The notes: generated by a model not told the origin, from the sequence alone. A stretch of 64,000 bases of DNA from Avrilella dinanensis (GCF_002807015.1 NZ_NIPO01000001.1:1439604-1503603); one strand, 5' to 3'. Shown: positions 9,181 to 18,604, counted from the stretch's first letter. Made by a program: numbers and translations.

Positions 9181-10545
9181 ATGGCAAAACTAAAAACCGC
9201 TTTTTTCTGTTCGTCTTGCGGAGCTCAGTATACGAAATGGCTGGGGCAGTGTCCCGCCTGCAAACAGTGGAATACTTTGGTGGAAGAAGTGCTTCAGAAA
9301 CCAGAAAAATCGGGTTGGAAAAGCCCGGAAAGCAGCCTTTCTAAAAGAGTGTCCAAGCCTTTGTTGATTAATGAAATCGATACGCATCAGGAAGTGCGTA
9401 TGAATACTTTGGACAGCGAACTCAATCGTGTTCTGGGTGGCGGAATCGTACCGGGTTCGGTGGTTTTGCTGGGCGGCGAACCGGGTATCGGAAAAAGTAC
9501 ATTGCTTTTGCAATTATCCTTACAGTTGCCCTACAAAGTGCTGTATGTTTCGGGCGAAGAGAGTCAGAAACAGATAAAAATGCGTGCCGAACGTATCAAT
9601 CCGAATAACAATTCCTGTTATATCCTGACCGAAACTAACACGCAAAATATTTTCAGGCAAGTCGAACAAACCGAGCCGGATATTGTCATTATTGATTCCA
9701 TACAAACTTTACACACTGATTATGTAGAATCATCTGCCGGAAGTGTTTCGCAAATTAAAGAATGCACTGCCGAACTGATAAAATTTGCTAAAGAAACTGC
9801 CACGCCCGTTATCCTCATCGGGCATATTACCAAAGACGGAAACATTGCCGGACCAAAGATTCTGGAACACATGGTAGATACTGTTTTGCAGTTTGAAGGC
9901 GACCGCAACCACGTTTACAGAATTTTACGTGCATTGAAAAACCGTTTTGGTTCTACTGCCGAATTAGGCATATACGAAATGCAGGGAAGTGGACTCAGAG
10001 AAGTAAACAATCCGTCGGAAATACTGTTGTCGCATCGTGAAGAAGAACTTTCGGGAACAGCAATTGCTTGTACGATTGAAGGAATGCGTCCGATTATGGT
10101 CGAGATTCAGGCGTTGGTTAGTACGGCAGTTTACGGAACACCGCAACGAAGTGCCACGGGTTATAACGCGAAAAGACTCAACATGGTACTGGCAGTACTG
10201 GAAAAACGAGCTGGATTCCGGTTGGGTGCAAAAGATGTTTTCCTGAATATAACCGGCGGAATTACCGTTGATGATACCGCGATTGATTTGGCGGTTGTTG
10301 CTGCGATTTTGTCTTCCAACGAAGATTTACCGATTCTGAAAGATTGTTGCTTTGCCGGCGAAGTAGGATTGTCGGGCGAAATCCGTCCGATTAACCGGGT
10401 TGACCAACGGATTCAGGAAGCAGAAAAATTAGGCTTTGCCAAAATATTTTTATCTAAATATAACAAAATCAGCTATCAGGCTAAAGCTATCGACGTTTGC
10501 TTGGTAAGTAAAATCGAAGATGTGGTTAGTGAATTGTTTGGGTAA
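9181..10545 (+). CDS. radA: DNA repair protein RadA
   Basis: A 454-aa Sms/RadA-type protein that drives branch migration during homologous recombination. It shows the N-terminal C4 zinc finger (Cys10, Cys13, Cys24, Cys27), a RecA-like ATPase with Walker A GGEPGIGKST (98-107), the family-specific KNRFGSTAELG motif, and a Lon-protease-like C-terminal domain (residues about 280-454, containing DLAVVAAILSS). Length is normal for the family. It is transcribed alone between the secG terminator and the convergent serine hydrolase. Confidence 0.96.
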   Translation: MAKLKTAFFCSSCGAQYTKWLGQCPACKQWNTLVEEVLQKPEKSGWKSPESSLSKRVSKPLLINEIDTHQEVRMNTLDSELNRVLGGGIVPGSVVLLGGEPGIGKSTLLLQLSLQLPYKVLYVSGEESQKQIKMRAERINPNNNSCYILTETNTQNIFRQVEQTEPDIVIIDSIQTLHTDYVESSAGSVSQIKECTAELIKFAKETATPVILIGHITKDGNIAGPKILEHMVDTVLQFEGDRNHVYRILRALKNRFGSTAELGIYEMQGSGLREVNNPSEILLSHREEELSGTAIACTIEGMRPIMVEIQALVSTAVYGTPQRSATGYNAKRLNMVLAVLEKRAGFRLGAKDVFLNITGGITVDDTAIDLAVVAAILSSNEDLPILKDCCFAGEVGLSGEIRPINRVDQRIQEAEKLGFAKIFLSKYNKISYQAKAIDVCLVSKIEDVVSELFG

Positions 10546-10560
10546 GAGAATAATTTTAGC

Positions 10561-10595
10561 CACGAATTACACAAATTTTTACAAATTGATTCGTG
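10561..10595. repeat. Intergenic inverted repeat between convergent genes
   Basis: CACGAAT (10561-10567) pairs with ATTCGTG (10589-10595) around an A/T-rich loop containing ACACAAATTTTTACAAATT. Elements of this 'CACGAAT..ATTCGTG' type are scattered through flavobacterial intergenic DNA. It lies between radA and the convergent hydrolase gene and may act as a weak two-way terminator. Confidence 0.5.
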
Positions 10596-10600
10596 CGATT

Positions 10601-10632
10601 CTATATATCTACAAACCCAGTTGTTGATTTTT
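10601..10632. repeat. Direct repeat, distal copy: remnant of the muiA-like gene's 3' end
   Basis: This 32-bp segment matches 11794-11825 at all but about four bases. Read on the minus strand it encodes KNQQLGL-stop followed by ATATATAG, mirroring the true end of the upstream MuiA-family gene (KNQQLYL-stop, ATATATAG). The two copies bracket the serine hydrolase gene. Confidence 0.6.
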
Positions 10633-11743
10633 AGTATGCTTGCCCTAAACTTGACAGAATCTCCCACCAATCTGTCCCTCCTTGATTTTTTCCGAGTCGA
10701 ACAATAACAAGGTTTTTCTTTGGGTGAACGTAAATATATTGCCCTAAAATTCCCTGAGCCATAAAATCGCCTGTTTGAGTTGGTAGCCACCATTGATACT
10801 GGTAATACCAAACACTTCCGTTGGCAGTATCGATTTTCGTGGATTGTTTAACCCAATCTTCGGACACAATCTGTTTGCCGTTCCATTTTCCTTTGTTAAG
10901 GTATAATCTTCCAATTTTTGCATAATCTCTTGCTCGTGCATTTATACAGCAAAAAGTTTTTTCTAAACCTTCTTTTTTTCTGTCCAGACTCCACGATGCT
11001 TCAAATTCCATTTCTAAAGGTTTCCAGATTTTTTCTTCAAGGTATTCAGTGACCGATTTGTTTTCCAATGCTCTTTCTAAAATTAATCCTAACAATTGAG
11101 TGTTGCCGCTAACATATTCAAATTGTTTTCCCGGTTCAGTTTTTAATTTCATTTTTCTGATTTCCTTTCGCAGGTTCGTGCCGTAGTAGAAAGTAGCAAC
11201 ATCTCCAAACGGATTAAAATAATTCTCGTTGAAATCTAACCCTGAGGTCATTTGCAGGACATGTTCAATAGTTACTTTGTCAAAACCATTTTCTTTAAGC
11301 TCAGGAATGTAATTTGTTATCGGTTCATTTACAGATTTGATAAGTTTGTCGTCAATGGCACAACCAATCAAAATTGAAGTAATGGATTTTGCCATAGAAA
11401 AAGAAGGAACGATTGACGTTTCGTCGTACTTACCCCAATAGTTTTCATACTGTATAGTATCATTTTGTATGATCAAAAATGCTACTGTTTTGTTGTCTTC
11501 CAAATAATTTTCAAATAGTTGTTTTTCTCCTTTTATGTCTATTTTTTTCGGAACTTTTCCATTTTCGGCGGTTGGAAAAATGAATTTGTCATCTCCGTTT
11601 GCTATGTTTCTTGCGGGGAATTTTTTATGATCGTTGATATCAGCAAAATTATAAACTACAAACCTCGTGACTTTACAAGAATTTAAAGTTGTTAGAATGA
11701 TTAGGGATAGAAATACAAAATTAAATCTTTTAATTTTTTTCAT
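10631..11743 (-). CDS. Serine hydrolase, beta-lactamase/class C esterase family lipoprotein
   Basis: The 370-aa product has a lipoprotein signal (LTTLNSC, Cys23). The class C beta-lactamase/DD-peptidase-like fold is marked by the SxxK nucleophile motif SMAK (Ser116, Lys119), IEHVLQMTSGLDF, and a second motif around FEYVSGNTQLLG where the YxN-type Tyr would sit. Such proteins are esterases, D-aminopeptidases or peptidases; the sequence does not tell which. The stop codon coincides with the edge of a direct repeat that also lies just upstream of the gene, suggesting the whole gene was inserted beside its neighbour. It is more AT-rich than radA. Confidence 0.85.
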   Translation of the reverse strand: MKKIKRFNFVFLSLIILTTLNSCKVTRFVVYNFADINDHKKFPARNIANGDDKFIFPTAENGKVPKKIDIKGEKQLFENYLEDNKTVAFLIIQNDTIQYENYWGKYDETSIVPSFSMAKSITSILIGCAIDDKLIKSVNEPITNYIPELKENGFDKVTIEHVLQMTSGLDFNENYFNPFGDVATFYYGTNLRKEIRKMKLKTEPGKQFEYVSGNTQLLGLILERALENKSVTEYLEEKIWKPLEMEFEASWSLDRKKEGLEKTFCCINARARDYAKIGRLYLNKGKWNGKQIVSEDWVKQSTKIDTANGSVWYYQYQWWLPTQTGDFMAQGILGQYIYVHPKKNLVIVRLGKNQGGTDWWEILSSLGQAY

Positions 11744-11793
11744 TTTGGAGACATTCGTTTTATAGTATTTGGTTCATTTTCAGGAATTCGCGG

Positions 11794-11825
11794 CTATATA
11801 TCTACAAATACAACTGTTGATTTTT
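11794..11825. repeat. Direct repeat, proximal copy at the muiA-like 3' end
   Basis: The sequence covers the last codons and stop of the MuiA-family gene plus ATATATAG, and is repeated at 10601-10632 on the far side of the serine hydrolase gene. Confidence 0.6.
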
Positions 11826-13427
11826 ATCAGATTTTACCTGATAACCAAATCTGATTTTTTCTGAGCTGTTGGATTTTAAGTTTATTTTCCACGATAGTTT
11901 TCCGGTTTCTTCGTCAAAATCAGCTCCTTTTTTGTCGGTCAGAGAAATTTCGATGTCTTTGTTTTTGCTCACCGGCACCTGGTCTTCCACAAGCAGTTCA
12001 ATATTTTCCTTTTTGTTGTTTCGGACAGTAATTTCATAGGTAAAATTCTGCTCTTTTTTAGAAGACAACATTTTTGTTCCCGATTTATCTGAAACCACTT
12101 TCTTGTCCACCGAAATGTTCGGGTCTTTGCCTAAACTCAGCTGTAATTCGTCTTTGTATGAGTTCGGATTAATGTAGGTTTTTCCGACATACATTCCGTC
12201 AAATACCACGTTGGCTTGTCCCGAAAGCATATTATACTGACTGTAATCTTTGATTTTTGCCACAAGATATACGTTGTTGTCTAATTTCGGAATGGTCAGA
12301 TAAGTGTAGGTTGCCGGCACGCTTACTTCCTTCAATGACACGCTGTGCTGTTTGCCGTTACTCAAAATGGTGTATGGAATGTCAATATCAAAAGTTACAT
12401 TGAGTTGAGATTCATTGATTTGGGTGTAGTCACTTATTGTGGCATAATCTGCTAATTTACCAGAAGTAGTTTCGTCATCGAAATCTTCTTGCACTGTCTT
12501 CATAGATGCCATTTCCAATGCCATAGTTGCATTTGCTTTATTACGCATATTAGCGGACTTTTCTATATAATCCACAAACCAAGTATTTAATTCCGGAGCG
12601 ATAGTATTTTGATTTGCCTGACCGCTGGTTAAAGACAATTTTACGTTTTTCCAATCAATACCTGTGTTTTGCACCACTTCGGCTTTGTAAAGCATTTGAA
12701 TAGGAGTATTGATTTTGTCAATACGCATTTCGTAACCCGGTTGCCACGTCGCCTGATTGGTCAGATAGGAAACTTCTAGCGGAATACTTCCCGCCTGATT
12801 GCTCATTACATTAACAATCAGTTTTCCCTGACTTGTTTTTTCTGCTGAGGTTTCGTTAAAGGTTAGTTTTCCCTTTAAAATCATGAGCTCTTCCTTTAGC
12901 TCTTTACTTTGTTTTTCTAAAGCATCAATAGCGGTGCTTAATTCTATTTTCTTGCTTTTATAGAAATCTACCAATTTAGCCAATTCGGTCACTGAAAAGT
13001 TTTGTGTTTTTTCCAAAGATTGATTTTCATCCAGGATTTCCAAACTTCCTTGTTCAGCAGATAATTTATTCGATACAGCTTTTAACTCGGCTTCTTTTTT
13101 TTCGATTTCCTCTTTTACGGGTTTAATCAAAGGCGAATCCTGATTGTTGTCGTATTCTTCGACATACGCATTGGTAAATTGAACAGACATTACCGTAACG
13201 TGTTTCGGAACACGAATCTGAACGGTGCTTTCGTTGAGGTAATTCGCCACATTCGTTATCACGATTTCGGAAGTTCCTGCAGGAACCTGTGCGGTGGTTT
13301 TGTGTTTTAATTCTGCCGAATTATTGTACACTCTTGCCGATTCTATTTTCGCCTGCGTAAAAACAGGTTTTTGGGCAAAGGCATTGATGCTAAAAACAAC
13401 TGCCGATGCGAGTAAGATATTTTTCAT
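11802..13427 (-). CDS. DUF4139 / mucoidy inhibitor MuiA family protein
   Basis: A 541-aa secreted protein. The start ATG at 13425-13427 gives a clear signal peptide, MKNILLASAVVFSINAFAQ; an ATG further upstream would put 28 charged residues in front of it. An N-terminal DUF4140-like strand region (ARVYNNSAELKHKT) is followed by a coiled coil at roughly residues 95-190 (many Glu/Lys heptads). A beta-rich DUF4139 domain comes next, with EVSYLTNQATWQPGYEMRID and LLVEDQVPVSKNKDIEIS. The family name derives from a mucoidy phenotype, and the biochemical role is unknown. Its 3' end is partly duplicated beyond the neighbouring hydrolase gene. Confidence 0.85.
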   Translation of the reverse strand: MKNILLASAVVFSINAFAQKPVFTQAKIESARVYNNSAELKHKTTAQVPAGTSEIVITNVANYLNESTVQIRVPKHVTVMSVQFTNAYVEEYDNNQDSPLIKPVKEEIEKKEAELKAVSNKLSAEQGSLEILDENQSLEKTQNFSVTELAKLVDFYKSKKIELSTAIDALEKQSKELKEELMILKGKLTFNETSAEKTSQGKLIVNVMSNQAGSIPLEVSYLTNQATWQPGYEMRIDKINTPIQMLYKAEVVQNTGIDWKNVKLSLTSGQANQNTIAPELNTWFVDYIEKSANMRNKANATMALEMASMKTVQEDFDDETTSGKLADYATISDYTQINESQLNVTFDIDIPYTILSNGKQHSVSLKEVSVPATYTYLTIPKLDNNVYLVAKIKDYSQYNMLSGQANVVFDGMYVGKTYINPNSYKDELQLSLGKDPNISVDKKVVSDKSGTKMLSSKKEQNFTYEITVRNNKKENIELLVEDQVPVSKNKDIEISLTDKKGADFDEETGKLSWKINLKSNSSEKIRFGYQVKSDKNQQLYL

Positions 13428-13541
13428 GTTTTTGCTTTTTGAGGTAAAATTACTCAAAAACAAAACAATAACAAGCTTTATCTGTTTTTCATTTTTCGTT
13501 TTTTGGAACAACTCTTAACACACTATGTGGTACTTTTATCA

Positions 13542-13549
13542 TACTTTTG
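13542..13549 (+). promoter_or_regulatory. Candidate -7 element of the DUF3298-like lipoprotein gene
   Basis: TACTTTTG matches TAnnTTTG and lies 25 bp before the ATG at 13575. No clear TTG occurs at the expected -33 spacing, so this is a partial match only. Confidence 0.35.
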
Positions 13550-13574
13550 TATTTAAAATAATGTTAATACAGCT

Positions 13575-14336
13575 ATGAGAAAAATTTTATTTTTATTGTT
13601 TGTAACCAGTAGTTTCTGGAGTTGTAAACAAGCCGACAATGGACGTGTTGAAGAAAAAAAGTATGCACTGAAATCGCAAATTTGCCGTGGAGATGATTGC
13701 TCCAAAGTAGAAATCGAAATTCCGTATTTTTCGGGAGACAAAAAATCGTTCACAGTTATTAATGACGAAATTTTGCAACAGGTTTCTTCGCTGATTTCCT
13801 TTGCTGAAACAGGTGAACAATTTGAAAATTATGAGGAATTGATGCAGAATTTCATTCAGTCGTATGAAAAAATCAAAACCGATTTCCCGAACGAACCTAT
13901 TCCGTGGGAAGCAAAAATAGATGTCGATGCGGAACGATTGAGTAAGCAACTGGTGAATGTTACCTACGATTTTTACACTTTTACGGGCGGTGCACACGGC
14001 AATTACGGCAAGATTTCACAGTTTTACGATATGGAAACCGGGAAAACAGTACCGGTGAAACAACTTTTTGTGAATTATTCAGGATTTGAAAAAATGGTAA
14101 AAGATAAGTTTTACGCTATATACAAACTGAATGAAGGCGATTCGCTGGAAGAAAAAGGATTTATGTTTGAAGACAATCGTTTTTACCTGGCAGACAACAT
14201 CATGATTTCAGATGACGAGGTGGAAGTCTATTATAATCCGTATGAAATTGCCCCTTATGCCAACGGTGCAACGGAGTTAAAGTTTACATTTGACGAAGTA
14301 AAACCTTATCTGAACCCCGTGTATTTTAAAAATTAA
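13575..14336 (+). CDS. DUF3298/DUF4163-type lipoprotein
   Basis: A 253-aa protein with lipobox SSFWSC and then a fold containing FTVINDEILQQV, YDFYTFTGGAHGN and FDEVKPYLNP. The 'TGGAHG' segment followed by 'FYDMETGK.VPVKQLF' and a closing 'YEIAPYANG..ELKFTFDEV' is the typical DUF4163 plus DUF3298 arrangement (RsiV/PdaC-like extracellular domain). It is probably an anchored periplasmic protein. The flippase gene starts 6 bases after its stop, so they may share a transcript, although no functional link is evident. Confidence 0.8.
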   Translation: MRKILFLLFVTSSFWSCKQADNGRVEEKKYALKSQICRGDDCSKVEIEIPYFSGDKKSFTVINDEILQQVSSLISFAETGEQFENYEELMQNFIQSYEKIKTDFPNEPIPWEAKIDVDAERLSKQLVNVTYDFYTFTGGAHGNYGKISQFYDMETGKTVPVKQLFVNYSGFEKMVKDKFYAIYKLNEGDSLEEKGFMFEDNRFYLADNIMISDDEVEVYYNPYEIAPYANGATELKFTFDEVKPYLNPVYFKN

Positions 14337-14342
14337 CCTATT

Positions 14343-15812
14343 TTGAGTATATATAAAAATCTGTTTAAAACCACTTTAATCTATGGAATAGCCACGGTTG
14401 TTCCGCGTATGATAGGGTTCATTATGGCTCCGTATCATATGAAGTGGTTACCGACGAATGCCTATGCAGATTATACACTCATTTTTTCGTGGTTGATGTT
14501 TTTCAACGTGGTTCTGTCGTTTGGAATGGAAACGGCTTTTTTCCGATTTTACAACAAACATAAAAACAAAAAAGAGGTTATCAACAACACCATTTTATTT
14601 TTGATGATGATTTGTGCGGTTTTTATAGGCTTGGTATATGTTTTCAAAAATTATATCGATGCCTATTTTGGTATTCCGCCCGTTATTGTAGATTTTCTTA
14701 TCTGGATTTTGGTGCTGGACGCTTTGGTCATCATTCCGTTTGCGATATTGCGTGCAGAACAAAGACCGATAAAATACAGTGCTATTAAGATTGCCAACGT
14801 ACTGATTAATGCCGGATTGACGGTGGTTTTGCTGTATTTGATTCCGGCCTACCTACAAAATCATTCTGAGAGTTCGCTGAATCGTTTTTTTATTCCGAAT
14901 TTTGAAGTCGGCTATTTATTTGTTGCCAATCTTGTGGCGAGTTTGACCACGCTTTTATTATTGTCAAAGCATTACCTGCGACTGAAATGGTCTTTTAACA
15001 AAAAGTTGCTCAACGAAATGTTGGTGTACAGTTTTCCGGTAATGATTGCCGGACTGGCATTTGTGGTCAATGAAACTTTTGACAAAGTCTTGTTAGATAT
15101 ATTATTGCCCGAAGAATATAAAAAACTGGGACTGGCAAGTTACGGAGCCATTTACAAAATCGGCGTTTTTATGGTTTTGTTCCGTATGGCTTATTCATTG
15201 GGAATTGAGCCGTTCTTTTTCAGTTATGCCAAAAACGATGATGCCCCGATAAAATATGCAGCGGTTACCAAATATTTTGTTATTTTCGGAAGCCTGGCAA
15301 TGTTGGTTATTGTCATTTTTGCCGATTTGATTAAACGATTCTATATACCCGAAGAAGAATATTGGCATGCGATGGAAATAGTTCCTTATATTATTCTTGC
15401 CAATTTGATGCTGGGGATTTACACCAATTTATCGGTTTGGTACAAATTGCAGGACAAAACCAAAATCGGTGCATATATTTCCGTGTTCGGAGCGGTGCTG
15501 ACATTGTTGCTGAATTATATCCTTATTCCAAAAATCGGTTTGATTGGTTCTGCCATCGCCACTTTGGCTGTCTATGTTTCAATGATGTTGATTTCTTATG
15601 TTTTAGGACAAAAATCCTATCCGATACCTTACGACAAAAAAGCGATTTCCTTATATCTGGGAGGGTCTGTGTTGTTCTCGTTTGTCTATTTTTACAATTT
15701 CAGGGAAAATTATTTCATCGGAACGGCATTCATTCTTATATTCGTGGGATTGATTTATTACAACGAAAAAACATTTATCAACCGAATTATAAAATCAGTA
15801 GTTAAAAGATGA
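14343..15812 (+). CDS. Oligosaccharide flippase-family membrane protein (MOP superfamily)
   Basis: A 489-aa polytopic protein with about 14 hydrophobic helices. The N-terminus [20 protein letters not shown] and the internal [21 protein letters not shown] are typical of Wzx/MurJ-like lipid-linked oligosaccharide flippases. The first in-frame codon suited to the conserved start is TTG at 14343; no ATG occurs until residue 21, inside the first helix. Its stop overlaps the dut start by 4 bases (ATGA), indicating translational coupling. Flavobacteria often carry it next to dut and a sugar nucleotidyltransferase. The substrate is unknown. Confidence 0.88.
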   Translation: MSIYKNLFKTTLIYGIATVVPRMIGFIMAPYHMKWLPTNAYADYTLIFSWLMFFNVVLSFGMETAFFRFYNKHKNKKEVINNTILFLMMICAVFIGLVYVFKNYIDAYFGIPPVIVDFLIWILVLDALVIIPFAILRAEQRPIKYSAIKIANVLINAGLTVVLLYLIPAYLQNHSESSLNRFFIPNFEVGYLFVANLVASLTTLLLLSKHYLRLKWSFNKKLLNEMLVYSFPVMIAGLAFVVNETFDKVLLDILLPEEYKKLGLASYGAIYKIGVFMVLFRMAYSLGIEPFFFSYAKNDDAPIKYAAVTKYFVIFGSLAMLVIVIFADLIKRFYIPEEEYWHAMEIVPYIILANLMLGIYTNLSVWYKLQDKTKIGAYISVFGAVLTLLLNYILIPKIGLIGSAIATLAVYVSMMLISYVLGQKSYPIPYDKKAISLYLGGSVLFSFVYFYNFRENYFIGTAFILIFVGLIYYNEKTFINRIIKSVVKR

Positions 15813-16243
15813 AAATAAACATTATTAACAAATCACAACACGCATTGCCAAGCTATGAAACCTTTGCATCGGCAGGAATGGATTTACGTGCCAATTTATC
15901 AGAACCTGTTATAATAGAACCGATGGAACGTGCTTTGATTCCAACCGGATTGTTTATGGAAATTCCCGTGGGATACGAAGCACAAGTGCGTCCAAGAAGC
16001 GGACTGGCATTGAAAAAAGGAATTACCTGCCTGAACTCTCCCGGAACCATTGATGCAGATTATCGTGGCGAAATTGGCGTGATTCTTGCTAATCTTTCTA
16101 AAGAAACATTTGTTGTAGAAAATGGCGAACGTATCGCCCAAATGGTCATTGCAAAGCACGAACGTGCCGAATGGACTGAAGTAGAAGAACTTTCTACAAC
16201 AGAACGCGGTGCAGGTGGATTTGGAAGTACCGGAGTGAAATAA
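15809..16243 (+). CDS. dut: dUTP diphosphatase
   Basis: Homotrimeric dUTPase: hydrolyses dUTP to dUMP and pyrophosphate, keeping uracil out of DNA and feeding dTMP synthesis. All five motifs are present in 144 aa: [41 protein letters not shown] and the C-terminal arm [10 protein letters not shown]. It overlaps the flippase gene by 4 bases. Two long inverted repeats follow before the next gene. Confidence 0.97.
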   Translation: MKINIINKSQHALPSYETFASAGMDLRANLSEPVIIEPMERALIPTGLFMEIPVGYEAQVRPRSGLALKKGITCLNSPGTIDADYRGEIGVILANLSKETFVVENGERIAQMVIAKHERAEWTEVEELSTTERGAGGFGSTGVK

Positions 16244-16253
16244 AACGCTTATT

Positions 16254-16279
16254 CTGAAAGGTTTTTAAAAACCTTTCAG
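16254..16279. repeat. Perfect palindromic hairpin after dut
   Basis: CTGAAAGGTTTTT is followed directly by its exact reverse complement AAAAACCTTTCAG. It lies 10 bases after the dut stop. It may terminate transcription but lacks a clean T-run, and it resembles the 'CTGAAAGG' palindromes scattered in flavobacterial genomes. Confidence 0.65.
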
Positions 16280-16300
16280 GATTATTATATAAATTATATA

Positions 16301-16327
16301 CCTACAAGGTCTGTCAGACCTTGCAGG
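16301..16327. repeat. Second intergenic palindrome (CAAGGTCTG type)
   Basis: CCTACAAGGTCTG, a 1-base centre, then CAGACCTTGCAGG: a 13-bp stem with one A/C mismatch, 21 bases from the first palindrome. This 'CAAGGTCTG-CAGACCTTG' element looks like a dispersed REP-like repeat. It makes a start at 16321 for the next gene very unlikely. Confidence 0.65.
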
Positions 16328-16350
16328 AAAATGAAAAACACAAACAAAAA

Positions 16351-17361
16351 ATGAAAATAATCGTACCGATGGCGGGTCGTGGCTCACGCTTACGTCCACA
16401 TACATTAACAACGCCAAAACCTTTAATACCTATTGCTGGCAAACCAATTGTACACCGTTTGGTAGAAGATATTGCCAAAGTAATTAACCAACCTATCGAT
16501 GAAATCGCGTTTATCATTCATGAAAGCTTTGGCAAAGATGTTGAAAAAGATTTAGTTGCTATTGCGGAAAAATTAGGTTCAAAAGGAACGATTTATTACC
16601 AAAACGAAGCTTTGGGAACAGCTCACGCCATTTTGTGTGCCAAAGAAAGTATGCAAGGCCCCATCGTGGTGGCGTATGCCGATACTTTGTTCCGTGCAGA
16701 TTTTTCACTTGATGCTACTGCCGATTCTGTGATTTGGGTAAAAGCTGTAGATGACCCGAGTGCGTTCGGAGTGGTTCAGTTAAACGATAAAAACGAAATC
16801 GTGGATTTTGTTGAAAAGCCCAAAGAATTTGTTTCAGATTTAGCGATTATCGGGATTTATTTCTTTAAATCAGCTGAAAATCTACGTAGTGAATTAGAAT
16901 ATTTAATCGACAACAATATTGAAAAAGGCGGCGAATATCAACTGACCGATGCGTTGGAAAATATGAAACAGAAAGGTTTACGTTTTGTTCCCGGAAAAGT
17001 AGATGAATGGATGGATTGCGGCAATAAAAACGTCACTGTTGATACCAACAACCGTATGCTGAATTTCCTGCATAATGATGAAGAAAATATGGTTTCATCA
17101 ACAGTCGTTATAGAAAATTCAACGATTGTTCCGCCTTGTTATATCGGGGAAAATGTAGTGCTGAAAAACGCAACTGTTGGTCCGAATGTATCTTTAGGAA
17201 ACAATACCAAAGTAGAAAATGCAACGATAAAAAACAGCCTAATACAAACCCATGCAGAAATTAAAAATGCCGAACTGGATAACGCAATGATTGGCAATTA
17301 TGCAAAATTCAATGGTAAGTTTACCAACATCAGCATTGGCGATTACAGTGTGTTAGAATAA
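16351..17361 (+). CDS. Sugar-1-phosphate nucleotidyltransferase
   Basis: A 336-aa nucleotidyltransferase starting MKIIVPMAGRGSRLRPHT, which carries the GxGxRL nucleotide loop followed by PKPLIPIAGKPI. The catalytic and metal-binding part (VAYADTLF, AFGVVQL, VEKPKE, DEWMDCGN) resembles glucose-1-phosphate thymidylyltransferase. The last 90 residues form a left-handed beta-helix (IVPPCYIGENVVLKNATVG, hexapeptide pattern). It would make an NDP-sugar for surface polysaccharide. The nucleotide and sugar cannot be fixed from sequence by eye. A TTG at 16321 would extend the frame but lies inside a palindrome, so ATG 16351 is chosen. Confidence 0.88.
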   Translation: MKIIVPMAGRGSRLRPHTLTTPKPLIPIAGKPIVHRLVEDIAKVINQPIDEIAFIIHESFGKDVEKDLVAIAEKLGSKGTIYYQNEALGTAHAILCAKESMQGPIVVAYADTLFRADFSLDATADSVIWVKAVDDPSAFGVVQLNDKNEIVDFVEKPKEFVSDLAIIGIYFFKSAENLRSELEYLIDNNIEKGGEYQLTDALENMKQKGLRFVPGKVDEWMDCGNKNVTVDTNNRMLNFLHNDEENMVSSTVVIENSTIVPPCYIGENVVLKNATVGPNVSLGNNTKVENATIKNSLIQTHAEIKNAELDNAMIGNYAKFNGKFTNISIGDYSVLE

Positions 17362-17371
17362 TCGATTATAT

Positions 17372-18172
17372 ATGAGAGCATTAATAGGAATATTGCTGTT
17401 GTTACTTTTGTTGGTTTCCTGCAAATCGGGACAATTGAAAACGACCAAAGATGCAGATGATTCAACTAAAGTTACCGACACTCGTTTGAACAAAAGACTG
17501 AATGCGGCAGACATTCTGGACAATCACCTATCGGTTGAGTCTGATTTTGAGACCTTACATATTATAGGCGATGCAGCGTACAGTGGTTTCTCAATGGGCG
17601 TGCAAACCGATATTCGCATTGAGCGGGGTGAGCAAATTCTTATTATCATCAAAAAATTAGGATTTACATGGGCTAAAGTTTACATCACGCCAGAGCGAGT
17701 TTCCTATTACGAAAGCATGACTACCACTTATTACGACGGCGATTTTACTTTAATAAGCAATTTGCTCGGCGTTGAGTTGGATTATGAAAAAGTTGAAAAT
17801 CTTTTATTGGGTAAAGCCTTATATGATCAACGACAAGAAATCACCAGCAAAGATATTGAAGAAAATCTATATCGTGTTTTAACGCAGTTAGTTACACAAA
17901 ATGATTTGGTGGAATTACAATACTGGGTAGATGGTAGCTGGAATCTGCACAAAGAAAAATTATCGCTGGATAATTCATCTAATGAGTTGGAAATCAATTA
18001 TAAAAACCACAAACAATCGGAGGGAGTTGTTTTGCCTCAGCAAATTCATATTTTTGCCACTAACGCAAAACAGACGGTAGATCTCAAACTGAATTATTCC
18101 AAAATCAGCAAAAACATCGACCTGAATTTCGTTTACGAAATACCCAAAAATGCTAAAGAAATTCGGTTTTAA
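17372..18172 (+). CDS. DUF4292 lipoprotein
   Basis: A 266-aa lipoprotein with signal MRALIGILLLLLLLVSC (Cys17). The body has FETLHIIGDAAYSG, a beta-sandwich-like series, and NNLLGVELDYEKVENLLLG-like helices, ending in FVYEIPKNAKEIRF. This matches the Bacteroidota DUF4292 family, which resembles LolA/LolB-type lipid-binding folds and is regularly found here between the nucleotidyltransferase and peptidase genes. It follows the nucleotidyltransferase by 10 bases and ends at a strong terminator. Lipid binding is inference. Confidence 0.8.
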   Translation: MRALIGILLLLLLLVSCKSGQLKTTKDADDSTKVTDTRLNKRLNAADILDNHLSVESDFETLHIIGDAAYSGFSMGVQTDIRIERGEQILIIIKKLGFTWAKVYITPERVSYYESMTTTYYDGDFTLISNLLGVELDYEKVENLLLGKALYDQRQEITSKDIEENLYRVLTQLVTQNDLVELQYWVDGSWNLHKEKLSLDNSSNELEINYKNHKQSEGVVLPQQIHIFATNAKQTVDLKLNYSKISKNIDLNFVYEIPKNAKEIRF

Positions 18173-18180
18173 GCATAATA

Positions 18181-18205
18181 AAAGAGGCGGGTTTCCCGCC
18201 TCTTT
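18181..18205. terminator. Strong bidirectional terminator between convergent genes
   Basis: AAAGAGGCGGG, loop TTT, CCCGCCTCTTT: an 11-bp GC-rich perfect stem followed by a pyrimidine/T stretch on the + strand and preceded by an A-run. It serves the DUF4292 gene and the convergent lipoprotein gene ending at 18227. Confidence 0.85.
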
Positions 18206-18226
18206 CTTCTTCTTTTTTCAGGTAGT

Positions 18227-18604
18227 TTATCTGCTACAATCAGCCGTCCACGTTTCGCCATCTACGACATATAATATTTTTAAATCGCTTTCGTTGATGC
18301 GAATATAACTCAACTCGCTTCCGCCAATATTGATGTAGTAATTATCATCTTCTTCTTCAAATTCAATTCCGTTAATGTTTGGAATTCCGTCAGAAAAGGC
18401 AAAATTATATTTGTCTCCCACTTTAACAACAGTCACTTTCCCATCATCAGAAGATTTATTTTCTGAGTCTGACGTATAAGAAATCGATCCGTTATATGTT
18501 CCTACAAACAAATCATTATCTGCCGGGTCGTCATCTTTGCTACATGCAGTTACTACAAATAATAACAAAACACCAGTACCTAAAAATTTTAATACATTTT
18601 TCAT
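18227..18604 (-). CDS. Small lipoprotein of unknown function
   Basis: A 125-aa product starting MKNVLKFLGTGVLLLFVVTACSKDDD: lipobox Cys21 followed by an acidic stretch of the kind that marks surface-exported lipoproteins (LES-like) in some Bacteroidota. The mature part is acidic and predicted beta-rich, ending in TWTADC. Two late Cys are not evident beyond this one. The length and the start 'SKDDDP' resemble lipocalin-like small proteins of this phylum, but I assign no family. It converges on the DUF4292 gene and shares its terminator. Confidence 0.7.
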   Translation of the reverse strand: MKNVLKFLGTGVLLLFVVTACSKDDDPADNDLFVGTYNGSISYTSDSENKSSDDGKVTVVKVGDKYNFAFSDGIPNINGIEFEEEDDNYYINIGGSELSYIRINESDLKILYVVDGETWTADCSR

